Assembly (NCBI GenBank): GCA_913058575.1
Contig: CAJXRF010000056.1
Coordinates: 1-37,621 of the forward strand
Length of the DNA stretch: 37,621 nucleotides
From: an uncultured Bermanella sp.
Lineage (GTDB): Bacteria > Pseudomonadota > Gammaproteobacteria > Pseudomonadales > Oceanobacteraceae
Direction of reading: 5' to 3'
Positions 7,933 through 15,635 of the stretch are shown piece by piece. Within the stretch, counting starts at the first letter, position 1. The number at the start of each line of letters is the position of its first letter. Below the pieces are notes generated by a model, which saw only the letters and a list, made by a program, of their open reading frames with translations, did no database searches and was not told the origin of the DNA. The position numbers and the translations under genes are program-made.

Positions 7933-9303
7933 CTATTTTTTGCTAGGACGCTGCCAATTCAAACTAACTTGCTTACCACGAGCTACTGCTAATTTATTGG
8001 CTGCTACATCTTTGGTAATAGTTGAGCCGGCGCCCACCGTGGCATTTTCACCCACAACCACAGGTGCCACCAGCGACGAATTTGAACCGATAAACACGCC
8101 ATCTTCAATTTGGGTTTTGAATTTATTCACCCCGTCATAATTACAAGTAATGGTACCTGCGCCTATGTTTACATTTTTACCAATGCTTGCGTCACCTATG
8201 TAAGTGAGGTGATTCACTTTAGAGCCTTCGCCAATCACTGACTTTTTCACTTCACAAAAGTTACCTACTTTTGCACCATTTTCTAAAATAGCGCCTGGGC
8301 GAAGACGCGCATAAGGCCCTATGTCGCACCCTTGAGCCACGTTAGCATCTTCGATATGACTAAAGGCTTTCACCACACTGCCTGCGGCAATAGAAGAATT
8401 TTTTATGATGCTGTTGGCTTCAATTTGAACTCCATCGCCTAACATTACTTCACCCTCTAAAATAACATTGGCATCAATGACCACATCCCTGCCTACATTC
8501 ACTCCAGCACCCGATGCGCGAATGTCCAAACGACTTGGGTCTAATACGGTTACTCCTTGAGTCATTAATTCGTTCACCAAACGAGCTTGATACCAGCGCT
8601 CTAATTCCGCTTGCTGGGCACGGTTATTCACCCCGTAAGTTTCTTCGGCAAATTCTGGCTGCAATGTTTCAACGTTTAAGCCCGACTCAACTGCCATGGC
8701 AATCACATCTGTTAAGTAATATTCCCCCTGAGCATTATCGCTTGATAACTGCGGCAGCCATTTATGTAAACTTTCTGTAGGCACCGCCATAATGCCTGTA
8801 TTCACTTCTTTTATGCTCAATTGAGCAGCATTAGCATCTTTATGCTCGACTATGCTGGTTACCTTGCCATTTTCATCTCGAACAATTCGACCATAACCGC
8901 TGGGATCATCCATATTTACCGTCAATAACGACATTTGTGTTGGCGACACCAAATTATTCAAAGCCTGCAAAGTATTGCTTTGAATCAGAGGAACATCACC
9001 ATATAAAATAAGGGTAATACCACTTTTAGCTAGATTATCTAGCGCCATTTTAACAGCATGGCCCGTGCCTTTTTGCTCAATTTGTAAAGCCCATTGAATA
9101 TCGTTGGCACCTTCAAAGGCCGCTTTAACTTTATCGCTACCGTGACCCACCACTACGTGAAGATCATTAGCGTCAACACTGCGAGCACAATCTAATACAT
9201 GAGCCAGCATGGGCTTGCCAGCAATGGGGTGTAACACTTTTGGAAGGTCGCTTTTCATACGCGAACCCTGTCCTGCTGCCAGTACCACAACATCAATATT
9301 CAT
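7933..9303 (-). CDS. glmU: Bifunctional UDP-GlcNAc pyrophosphorylase / GlcN-1-P acetyltransferase
   Basis: The 456-residue protein carries both standard domains. The N-terminal pyrophosphorylase begins MNIDVVVLAAGQGSRMKSDLPKVLHPIAGKPM, with LYGDVPLIQ and EVNTGIMAVP. From about residue 250 a left-handed beta-helix acetyltransferase follows (GEVMLGDGVQIEANSIIKN, SKVNHLTYIGDASIGKNVNIGAGTITCNYDG), ending in NWQRPSKK. It converts glucosamine-1-phosphate to UDP-GlcNAc for peptidoglycan and LPS. It is transcribed towards glmS and is divergent from the TrmB-like regulator with a 188-base gap that contains candidate operators. Confidence 0.98.
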   Translation of the reverse strand: MNIDVVVLAAGQGSRMKSDLPKVLHPIAGKPMLAHVLDCARSVDANDLHVVVGHGSDKVKAAFEGANDIQWALQIEQKGTGHAVKMALDNLAKSGITLILYGDVPLIQSNTLQALNNLVSPTQMSLLTVNMDDPSGYGRIVRDENGKVTSIVEHKDANAAQLSIKEVNTGIMAVPTESLHKWLPQLSSDNAQGEYYLTDVIAMAVESGLNVETLQPEFAEETYGVNNRAQQAELERWYQARLVNELMTQGVTVLDPSRLDIRASGAGVNVGRDVVIDANVILEGEVMLGDGVQIEANSIIKNSSIAAGSVVKAFSHIEDANVAQGCDIGPYARLRPGAILENGAKVGNFCEVKKSVIGEGSKVNHLTYIGDASIGKNVNIGAGTITCNYDGVNKFKTQIEDGVFIGSNSSLVAPVVVGENATVGAGSTITKDVAANKLAVARGKQVSLNWQRPSKK

Positions 9304-9395
9304 AACGGGTATCTCTTATATCTGTGCAACCGAGTAACATTTACTAATACTTATTGCTTAACTATTTAACTTAACTACTTTTATTATTCTTTAAG

Positions 9396-9414
9396 TGTCA
9401 AAACAGATCTGACA
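9396..9414. promoter_or_regulatory. Candidate operator TGTCA-N9-TGACA and glmU -35 element
   Basis: TGTCA (9396-9400) and TGACA (9410-9414) are inverted half-sites nine bases apart. On the minus strand the left half-site forms a consensus -35 box TTGACA (9401-9396) facing glmU, with a weak -10 (TAGTTA) about 18 bases further. A regulator bound here would cover the glmU promoter. The same arrangement recurs at 9469-9487. Confidence 0.5.
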
Positions 9415-9468
9415 TATTTTAAAAAAGTGATCCAGTCTATTGTTTTTGGTACGATTAACAATCCATTT

Positions 9469-9487
9469 TGTCACAAAAAAAATGACA
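9469..9487. promoter_or_regulatory. Candidate operator TGTCA-N9-TGACA before the TrmB-like gene
   Basis: TGTCA (9469-9473) and TGACA (9483-9487) are inverted half-sites with the same nine-base spacer as at 9396-9414, here extended to TTGTCA/TGACAA. The site ends four bases before the ATG of the regulator, so it could mediate autoregulation. No normal Shine-Dalgarno is visible before that ATG. Confidence 0.5.
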
Positions 9488-9491
9488 ACAT

Positions 9492-10226
9492 ATGAATTTA
9501 TCAGCATTATTGCAACTTGGTTTAACAGAACGTGAAATTGCCATTTATAAAGCGCTTATTGAGCTTGGCCCTTCCTCCATTCGCGACCTTGCCGACAAAA
9601 GCGGTTTTAATCGTGGCAGTACCTACGAAACCCTAAAAATGTTGGTGAATAAAGGCATCGTCAACTATTTACCCAAAGGTAAACGCCGGGTATTCCAGGC
9701 GGAAAAACCCGATAAATTACTGGATATGGCCGAAGAAAAGCGCATTAACCTAGAGCTTGCCTTATTAGAAATAAAAACAGATATCATCCCAGGCTTAAGC
9801 CAGCTCACACCTGAATTTAGCTCCAGTAACGTGCGTTTTTACGAAGGGGACGACGGGGTTGAAAGTGTATTGCGAGACATATTAACCACTGTCAGCAAGC
9901 AAGAAGATAAACACTACCGCGTTATCTCTACTCAAGCATTACGAGATCATATCTACCGCCCATTTCCAAATTTCACCAAACTGCGTATACAGAAGGGCAT
10001 TTCAGTTAAAGTTCTAGCCATAGGAGAAGGAGGAGAGGAAGCCGAATTGGCCGAGCGAAAATGGCTTAAAGGGGAGGGGGATGCCTCTTATATTGCTATT
10101 TACCCACCCAAAGTCGCCATGATTAGCTTAGCCAGTAACAACTATCCTGTGGTGGTGGTGATTGACAGCGATGCCATATCAGGCACCCAGAAGATGATGT
10201 TTGATACTTTGTGGAATCATTTGTGA
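9492..10226 (+). CDS. TrmB-family winged-helix transcriptional regulator
   Basis: The 244-residue protein starts with a winged helix typical of TrmB regulators: LQLGLTEREIAIYKALIELGPSSIRDLADKSG, then GSTYETLKMLVNKGIVNYL and a basic wing (PKGKRRVFQAEKP). A helical linker follows. The C-terminal part from about residue 105 (VRFYEGDDGVESVLRDIL) resembles the TrmB effector or PLD-like fold seen in family members lacking the long sugar-binding domain. TrmB proteins in archaea sense sugars; in bacteria few are characterised. Its position head-to-head with glmU, with paired operator-like repeats in between, suggests control of glmUS and of itself. That is inference. Confidence 0.8.
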   Translation: MNLSALLQLGLTEREIAIYKALIELGPSSIRDLADKSGFNRGSTYETLKMLVNKGIVNYLPKGKRRVFQAEKPDKLLDMAEEKRINLELALLEIKTDIIPGLSQLTPEFSSSNVRFYEGDDGVESVLRDILTTVSKQEDKHYRVISTQALRDHIYRPFPNFTKLRIQKGISVKVLAIGEGGEEAELAERKWLKGEGDASYIAIYPPKVAMISLASNNYPVVVVIDSDAISGTQKMMFDTLWNHL

Positions 10227-10242
10227 CAAACTAACCCTGTCA
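10224..10242. promoter_or_regulatory. Reversed-order repeat TGACA-N9-TGTCA
   Basis: TGACA (10224-10228) and TGTCA (10238-10242) have the same nine-base spacer as the two sites at 9396 and 9469, but with the half-sites everted. It spans the stop codon of the TrmB-like gene and the end of the epsilon-subunit gene. It could be a third regulator site or chance. Confidence 0.25.
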
Positions 10243-10243
10243 T

Positions 10244-10687
10244 TTAACCTCTGCCTAATACTTTACGAATTTCTTGTAAGGTTCTTAACTGAGCAATGGC
10301 TTGAGCAAGTTGGCCCACGGCTCGGGCATAATCCATATCTCGTGTGGGGTGAGTCATAAGTTCCTCTGCATGGCGCTTCGCTTCTAGCGCAGCGGCTTCA
10401 TCTATCTCGGTGCCTCGTAACGCTTGCTCAGCCAATACTGTCACTGAGCCAGGTACCACTTCTACAAAGCCACCCGATACATAATAAATAACTTCACTTT
10501 GAACAGGATCATCTAATGTTTCACAACAAAGGCGCACGACACCTGGCCTTAGTTTGGTGATGAGGGGACTGTGACCTGCATAAATACCCAGCTCGCCCAG
10601 CGCACCGGGCACTACAATACTTTTAACTTTCCCTGAATAAAACTGCTGTTCAGCAGTGACAATGTCACATTGAAATAGATGAGCCAT
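10244..10687 (-). CDS. atpC: Orphan second ATP synthase epsilon subunit
   Basis: This 147-residue protein is a full-length F1 epsilon subunit. It has an N-terminal beta-sandwich (CDIVTAEQQFYSGKV, GELGIYAGHSPLITKLRPG, YYVSGGFVEVVPGSVTVLAEQA). The C-terminal two-helix part reads [16 protein letters not shown] and YARAVGQLAQAIAQLRTLQEIRK. By eye about half of its residues match the operon copy at 23870-24298, with a four-residue insertion near residue 60. It stands alone, 13 kb from the atp operon, same strand, with no beta-subunit gene beside it. A TATAAT on the minus strand (10775-10770) could give it its own promoter. The ORF is intact, so it is unlikely to be a dead duplicate. Whether it is incorporated into ATP synthase is unknown. 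Confidence 0.9.
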   Translation of the reverse strand: MAHLFQCDIVTAEQQFYSGKVKSIVVPGALGELGIYAGHSPLITKLRPGVVRLCCETLDDPVQSEVIYYVSGGFVEVVPGSVTVLAEQALRGTEIDEAAALEAKRHAEELMTHPTRDMDYARAVGQLAQAIAQLRTLQEIRKVLGRG

Positions 10688-10857
10688 TTGGCCCCCAGCT
10701 TAAGAACTTAATTAATAGCATCCTGCAGGTGTTACGCCATTGCAACGACTAAGAACGCCTGAGCAATAAATTATAGGTATACCATCCAGCCGATATCATT
10801 CACAAATCGACCCACATTACCTAAGCTTAAATATAGTCGATTAATCGCTAGCGAGTT

Positions 10858-11610
10858 TTGCCCAAAGTGCTAAAGCAACTAACATTCGCCCTCACGCTCA
10901 TAATTCTGAGCCAATTTAGCCATGGTGCTGAGACTAAAATGGTCCGCGTGCTTTCTTATTACGAGATAGTGCCTTTTAAAATCACTGACACACAGGGACT
11001 ATCCTTTGATTTAGTCGCACAACTTAATGCCGCCAGCCCGCCTTCTTTACAGTTTACTCTGCAACACTTGCCACGAAATAGAATCAATAACGCCTTAACA
11101 TCTGATGAAGGGCTGATTGTATTATTGGTCAACCCCGCTTGGTTTGGTGATAAAGAAAAAACGCGTTATTTTTGGAGTGAAAGTTTATTTCAAGATGGAA
11201 ACGATGTGGTTTCACTGATCACTAGCCCCATTAGCTACACAGGAATAGAGTCACTTAAAGGTAAAAAAATGGGGGCATTGCTGGGAAGAAAATATGGCTT
11301 AATAGACAAAGCAGTGGAGGACGGTGACATCATTCGTGAAGACGTAAATGACCTAGGTAGAAATTTACGCAAGCTCAATGCAGGTTACATAGACTTTACA
11401 ATCTTAAGCAGAACGTGGTCAGCTTACCTGATTAATAGCCAGTTTCTGCACAGTAAATTTAAGCGCTCGCCTTTTAAAGACTTTACTCGCCACCTACTTA
11501 TAAGCCATAGCTTAAAACCCCATGTGAAATTTATAACCGACTGGGTTAATTCTTTAAATCACAGTGAGCAGTGGCAATTGACCCTCAAAAAGTACGGTAT
11601 AAAGCAGTAA
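10858..11610 (+). CDS. Exported substrate-binding protein, SBP_bac_3-like
   Basis: The 250-residue protein begins at a TTG, which is needed to include the signal peptide (MPKVLKQLTFALTLIILSQFSHG-A). The mature part is a two-lobed periplasmic binding domain: VRVLSYYEIVPFKI, GLSFDLVAQLN, LPRNRINNAL, NPAWFGDKEKTRYFWSES, SLKGKKMGALLGRKYGL. It is clearly paralogous to the C-terminal domain of the chemoreceptor encoded convergently at 11631-13490, sharing LPRNR, PAW-GD, SxKGKxMGxLxG and the spacing between them. No ABC permease is nearby, so it may be a periplasmic sensor partner rather than a transport component. The ligand is not predictable. The start codon is the main uncertainty. Confidence 0.75.
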   Translation: MPKVLKQLTFALTLIILSQFSHGAETKMVRVLSYYEIVPFKITDTQGLSFDLVAQLNAASPPSLQFTLQHLPRNRINNALTSDEGLIVLLVNPAWFGDKEKTRYFWSESLFQDGNDVVSLITSPISYTGIESLKGKKMGALLGRKYGLIDKAVEDGDIIREDVNDLGRNLRKLNAGYIDFTILSRTWSAYLINSQFLHSKFKRSPFKDFTRHLLISHSLKPHVKFITDWVNSLNHSEQWQLTLKKYGIKQ

Positions 11611-11630
11611 TAATTACAGAATTTTTTTAG

Positions 11631-13490
11631 TTATCTATATTTAGCCAGCCTATTCAGCCAGTCTTTATCCTGCATCATGTTTTTAGTGACACTAGATAGC
11701 TTATTATTTAAGGCATCTCCATTGGCGATGCTCATCATCTGATAATTAAACTCTTGGTGGTGCTTAGTAGAGAAGTGTATTTTATCCTTTAAATTAAGCT
11801 CACTAACCAGGTAGCGAGCAGTGGACTCTGTCACGAGCGCCGTATCAATTCGATTGGTGGTTAAGCGGGTAATGTTTTCTCTTATATTACTCACATCAAC
11901 TCGTTTAAATTCGCCTTTTTGAGCCAAATCATCTAACCCCAAATAAAAATAACCAATCAACCCTCCCATGGTTTTGCCCTTCATGGAGTCTGGGCCATTG
12001 TATTCAAAGGGTTGAGACGCAGGAGAAATAATGCAGTTTGAATCACTGGTGTAACCAGGCGTCCATTTATATTTAGTTTCATCAGGATCCCCGTGCCAGG
12101 CAGGAGACGTCCAAGGAACCAGCCCCTTAGCGTTTTTATCCACTAAACGGTCCGCCCTGTTTCTGGGCAAACGAAACACCACAAATTTATAATCACCCTT
12201 TAGTTTCTCATTTAAATATTCAGCCAAATCATAGGTTAAGCCCTTGCCAGAACCCACAATAAAAGGCGGCATATTCTGATAGCTGTAAATTCTAATGGTG
12301 CGCTCACTTACTTCGCTGTTATTTAAATTCAGCATGGCGCGCATGTAATCCACCATAAGCGTTTGCTCTTGAGCCGCCGCGGCACTTTCCTCTGAATGCT
12401 GGGCCGAGTCATCAATCATCTGAGTTAAGTTTTTAAGCCCTTGGTGAATACTTTGTGTTGAACTGCTTTGTGCCTCTACCGCACCAGCTGTTTGAATACT
12501 CATGTCGGTAATGGTCGATACTGCGTGGGTAATTTGCCCTAAAGACTCGCGGCCTTTTAAAGCACGCTCGGCGCTTTCATCTGCTTTGGTTTTACCATTG
12601 ATGATAGACGTTACTGCATGCTGACTGCCTTCTTGTAACTGGCTAATCATCTTTTGAATATCTTTGGTGGCATCGGCGGTACGGCGGGATAAATCCCGAA
12701 CTTCATCAGCCACCACGGCAAAGCCTCGGCCTAAATCGCCAGCCCGAGCCGCTTCAATGGCGGCATTCAAAGCCAGTAAATTGGTTTGATCGGATATATC
12801 ACTTATCACACTGACAATAGAGCCAATATGCTCACTTTGCTTGGCCAAGTCTTCAATCACAGGGGCGGCTTTATTCACATCTTCAGCCAATTCATTAATG
12901 GAGTTAATCACTCCTTCAATGACTGACTGGCCTTCCTGTGCATCGTCTCCTGCTTGCTTGGCAGCATCGGCAGCAGCATTACTATTGTCGGCCACTTCGC
13001 GCACTGCCGATGAAATGTTTTCAGTGGTTAACGCCACCGAATTAGATTCATCGTATTGCTTAATAATGCCCGCGCTGGTTTTTTCAGCCACAAGTGTGGC
13101 TCGGCTGGAATTTTCGGAAAGTTGTTGCGCAGCATCATTTACTTCATCAATGACGGCCAATAAACGCTGAATCAATTTGGCTAAATTACCCCGTAAAGAG
13201 CCATCATTAGCGCTGGATTGATCCTTAACAAAATTTCGCAAGTCACCATCAAACTGGCCATCATCATTGGCAAGCTTGTGAAGTATTTCAGGAAAGCCAT
13301 GGGAGGCTGGAAATTTTACATATTTCAGCAGAGTGTAAAAAATGCCAAACAAAATAAAGCCACTTAATAGAGAGGCTCCTAAGCTGCCCGTAAAAGCATC
13401 AGAGGCAGCTTTATCGCTGGCTAACACTGTAATTAAAAGCTGAATAAAGGTAGAAACTAGCGCAAAACCCACACTCAATTTTATTTTCAT
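11631..13490 (-). CDS. Methyl-accepting chemotaxis protein with C-terminal substrate-binding domain
   Basis: This 619-residue receptor has two membrane helices (about residues 6-24 and 35-57) joined by a loop of about ten residues, so it has essentially no periplasmic sensor. The signalling domain follows, with its hairpin tip around residues 228-275 ([39 protein letters not shown]). From about residue 397 to the end a complete SBP_bac_3-like domain appears ([62 protein letters not shown]). No membrane helix separates the two, so the binding domain should be cytoplasmic. It is tail-to-tail with an exported paralogue of that domain, 20 bases apart. The ATG is preceded by only a weak ribosome site. 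Confidence 0.9.
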   Translation of the reverse strand: MKIKLSVGFALVSTFIQLLITVLASDKAASDAFTGSLGASLLSGFILFGIFYTLLKYVKFPASHGFPEILHKLANDDGQFDGDLRNFVKDQSSANDGSLRGNLAKLIQRLLAVIDEVNDAAQQLSENSSRATLVAEKTSAGIIKQYDESNSVALTTENISSAVREVADNSNAAADAAKQAGDDAQEGQSVIEGVINSINELAEDVNKAAPVIEDLAKQSEHIGSIVSVISDISDQTNLLALNAAIEAARAGDLGRGFAVVADEVRDLSRRTADATKDIQKMISQLQEGSQHAVTSIINGKTKADESAERALKGRESLGQITHAVSTITDMSIQTAGAVEAQSSSTQSIHQGLKNLTQMIDDSAQHSEESAAAAQEQTLMVDYMRAMLNLNNSEVSERTIRIYSYQNMPPFIVGSGKGLTYDLAEYLNEKLKGDYKFVVFRLPRNRADRLVDKNAKGLVPWTSPAWHGDPDETKYKWTPGYTSDSNCIISPASQPFEYNGPDSMKGKTMGGLIGYFYLGLDDLAQKGEFKRVDVSNIRENITRLTTNRIDTALVTESTARYLVSELNLKDKIHFSTKHHQEFNYQMMSIANGDALNNKLSSVTKNMMQDKDWLNRLAKYR

Positions 13491-13698
13491 ACCCTATGCA
13501 CCCATCCACTTTCCAGCATCTACAATTCAAGGCATTCAATGTAAAAAAAAAAGAAGCTACGTGGACCTCAAGTTCACGTTTTCAGTTAAAGACTCTCAAG
13601 TAATAAGAATAGCCGAGATAGAACAAAAGGCTTATTAATGAAGGAAAAATTGTCCAATAGGTGGAACATGAGGGCGACTAAAGACAAAGCAAAGGCAG

Positions 13699-13725
13699 AA
13701 CAGACACTCCTTTAACGTGTCTGTT
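13699..13725. terminator. Hairpin downstream of the GlcG-like gene
   Basis: AACAGACAC (13699-13707) pairs perfectly with GTGTCTGTT (13717-13725) around a nine-base loop, 26 bases past the stop of the minus-strand GlcG-like gene. The T-run is poor, so it may act as a 3' stabilising hairpin or a weak terminator. Confidence 0.5.
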
Positions 13726-13750
13726 AGAACATTTTGACCAAGCGCTATAC

Positions 13751-14182
13751 CTATAGGCAAGCACGATTAAAATTATCAATTCCCGCTTGAGCACAGCCAA
13801 GATCTTGCTCAGGAGATCCTGAACTGACACCTATGCCACCCACCACTTCACCATTAAAGCTCACAGGTAAGCCACCACCTACAATACACATACGACCACC
13901 CAATGCTGTATGAATACCAAAAAGGTTGTTCTCATGGCCAGGTATGCAGGCCTTGTTGTACTCATGGGTACCTTTACGGGCCGAAGCGGCGGTAAACGCC
14001 TTATCTTGAGAAATAGTAATACTGTGAATCTTACCGCCATCCATACGTTCAAACGCAATCAACGCACCCGATTCATCGGTCACGGCAATACACATGGGCA
14101 CGCCAATTTCATTGGCACGCGCCACAGCGCCATCAATTAACAATTTCGCTTCTGTTTGGCTGAGCCTATTAATAGTTAACAT
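13751..14182 (-). CDS. GlcG/HbpS-family heme-binding-like protein
   Basis: The 143-residue protein belongs to the GlcG/HbpS (DUF336) family: AVARANEIGVPMCIAVTDESGALIAFERMDG, SQDKAFTAASARKGT, IVGGGLPVSFNGEVVGGIGVSSGSPEQDLGCAQAGI. GlcG is encoded in the glycolate oxidase operon of E. coli, and some family members bind heme or corrinoids; the biochemical role of this subgroup is not settled. It sits next to bhcR and the beta-hydroxyaspartate cycle genes, so a role in glycolate or glyoxylate use is a reasonable inference. TAGGAGT eight bases before the ATG is a strong ribosome site. Confidence 0.85.
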   Translation of the reverse strand: MLTINRLSQTEAKLLIDGAVARANEIGVPMCIAVTDESGALIAFERMDGGKIHSITISQDKAFTAASARKGTHEYNKACIPGHENNLFGIHTALGGRMCIVGGGLPVSFNGEVVGGIGVSSGSPEQDLGCAQAGIDNFNRACL

Positions 14183-14294
14183 GGTGTCTTACTCCTAATG
14201 GTTTAAATATTATAATTGATTTCTAGACTCAACTTGAAAAACAAACGCCCTCAGGCATTCGCTCATGGGAATTACCCACAAGTTGCTTTCGATG

Positions 14295-14500
14295 CTAAGC
14301 CAATGGCACAAGCCATAAAATTCGTTTAAAAAAGGTGGCAGCTACTTCTGCCTGGTAATCTAAGTTTTCTTCGTTACGTCTAATAATTGCGGGCATTTGC
14401 TTAAGTTCTGCCACATTGAGCGGTTACCAATACGTTGAAGCACTGCGTAAATATCGCTATAAAATCTTTAGACTTAGCAAACTCAATCTTGCTGCAAGTT
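14295..14500 (-). pseudogene. Possible decayed coding remnant in the glcG-bhcR gap
   Basis: The 374-base gap between the GlcG-like gene and bhcR has no intact gene. On the minus strand two adjacent reading frames look protein-like but lack a start. One runs through IEFAKSKDFIAIFTQ (down to about 14415). A shifted frame continues as ELKQMPAIIRRNEEN and ends at a stop at 14295-14297. This could be the tail of a gene with a frameshift. I could not identify the family, and chance is a real alternative. Confidence 0.2.
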
Positions 14501-14556
14501 GAAACTCGTTATTATTGTGTAATTTTAAAAAGGTGGCTTCAAAGAGAGCCCCCTCA

Positions 14557-15333
14557 TCACGAACCTGTGTACCCCAGTTCAGCTGATAGCTCATTGCCTG
14601 CTGCCACTAAATCTTGAATCCACTCATCTTTACGACGCTCAATAGGCGCTGAAATAGATAAACCTGCCACTATTCCGCCGGTTCTGTCATATAAAAGTAC
14701 CCCTATACAACCCACATCCATCTCGGCTTCTTCATTATCTAGGGCATATCCTTGCTCAACACACTTCATACATTCCTCTGTTAGGGCGTCTAAAGTGGAG
14801 AAGGTTTTACGAGTATATGCAGGTAGGTTGGTGCGCTGCTCATAACCTTTAATGCCTTCAATGCCCCCCATACCCAGCATTAATTTACCCACACCAGTCA
14901 CATGTAAGGGCGCACGAGAACCGATAATTTGCTGCACATGCATCATTCTATTAGGAATCGCTTTCTCCAAATAAATGATCACATCTCCCTCACGAGTCGT
15001 AAGGTTGATGGTTTCGCCTAATTTATCACGCAGCTTTTCCATATAAGGCATGGCCACTTTGCGTAAATCTATGTCTGTGTATTGGCGATTACTTAATCGT
15101 AACAAACGCCCATTTAGCTGGTATTCGCCAGATGGGTCACGCTCCACAAAACGGTTATCTATTAATGAATGCAGAATTCGATAAGCCGTAGAAGGGGCTA
15201 GGTTAGTGTCTGCACTTAAGGCTTTGAGCTTAACCGGCTTGGAATAGCGCGACATGGCATCAAGCAACATGGCAGCTCGGTCAATCACCTGAATCCGCGA
15301 TTCGGGTTTGGATTTGAGAGTTGATTTATTCAT
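14557..15333 (-). CDS. bhcR: IclR-family regulator of the beta-hydroxyaspartate cycle
   Basis: The 258-residue protein has the IclR layout. An N-terminal winged helix covers about residues 15-80 (IDRAAMLLDAMSRYSKPVKLKALSADTNLAPSTAYRILHSLIDNRFVERDPSGEYQL). A linker helix and a C-terminal effector domain follow (INLTTREGDVIIYLEKA, RAPLHVTGVGKLMLG, EAEMDVGCIGVLLYDRTGGIVAGLSISAP). It is divergent from bhcABCD with a 302-base gap containing inverted repeats. This is the arrangement of BhcR in Paracoccus denitrificans, where the protein binds the bhc promoter and responds to glyoxylate. The assignment rests on this context plus the family. Confidence 0.88.
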   Translation of the reverse strand: MNKSTLKSKPESRIQVIDRAAMLLDAMSRYSKPVKLKALSADTNLAPSTAYRILHSLIDNRFVERDPSGEYQLNGRLLRLSNRQYTDIDLRKVAMPYMEKLRDKLGETINLTTREGDVIIYLEKAIPNRMMHVQQIIGSRAPLHVTGVGKLMLGMGGIEGIKGYEQRTNLPAYTRKTFSTLDALTEECMKCVEQGYALDNEEAEMDVGCIGVLLYDRTGGIVAGLSISAPIERRKDEWIQDLVAAGNELSAELGYTGS

Positions 15334-15417
15334 ATGGTTGACCGCTAAAGGTTAGAACCTGTTGGGAATATAAAACTTAAACTACTAAAAAACCACATAA
15401 TGAGAAATTCATATCCA

Positions 15418-15432
15418 TCCCACATTGTGGAA
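15418..15432. promoter_or_regulatory. Candidate BhcR site in the bhcR-bhcA gap
   Basis: TCCCACATTGTGGAA contains the near-perfect dyad CCACA-T-TGTGG (15420-15430). It lies 85 bases upstream of bhcR and upstream of a possible bhcA promoter (TATACT at 15464-15469). The shape and size fit IclR-type operators, but the assignment is inference. Confidence 0.45.
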
Positions 15433-15518
15433 CTTATAAATCCTGACTAAACAGTCAAGAAAATATACTATACAAAACAATTACTTACGAAGAAAAAAAA
15501 CAATAAACGCCATTAGTT

Positions 15519-15575
15519 TTCACAATATGAAATATATCCGTATTGCGGCAAGCCATTTTTACTCATATTGTGAAT
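15519..15575. promoter_or_regulatory. Paired inverted 12-mers upstream of bhcA
   Basis: TTCACAATATGA (15519-15530) and its exact reverse complement TCATATTGTGAA (15563-15574) are 44 bases apart start to start, four helical turns. The first copy is itself a partial dyad (TTCA-N5-TGAA). The pair ends about 60 bases before the bhcA start, as expected for operator sites of the divergent IclR regulator. Confidence 0.55.
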
Positions 15576-15635
15576 TCAGTCTTTAACCAATAACAACAAT
15601 TTTTAAATTACAGGCGCCTCGCCAAGAAGGTAATT

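Noticed and set aside
10244-10687. Remnant of an N-type ATPase operon
   Set aside because: Only an epsilon gene is present, with strong similarity to the operon copy and none of the other N-ATPase genes around it; not excluded without a tree.
14435-14617. 60-codon plus-strand ORF ending inside bhcR
   Set aside because: It overlaps the 3' end of bhcR on the other strand, has no ribosome site and a composition unlike a protein.
15575-15635. Glycine riboswitch in the bhcA leader
   Set aside because: Glycine is a cycle intermediate so it was considered, but the leader has no tandem aptamer structure; only a short GGCGCC palindrome.
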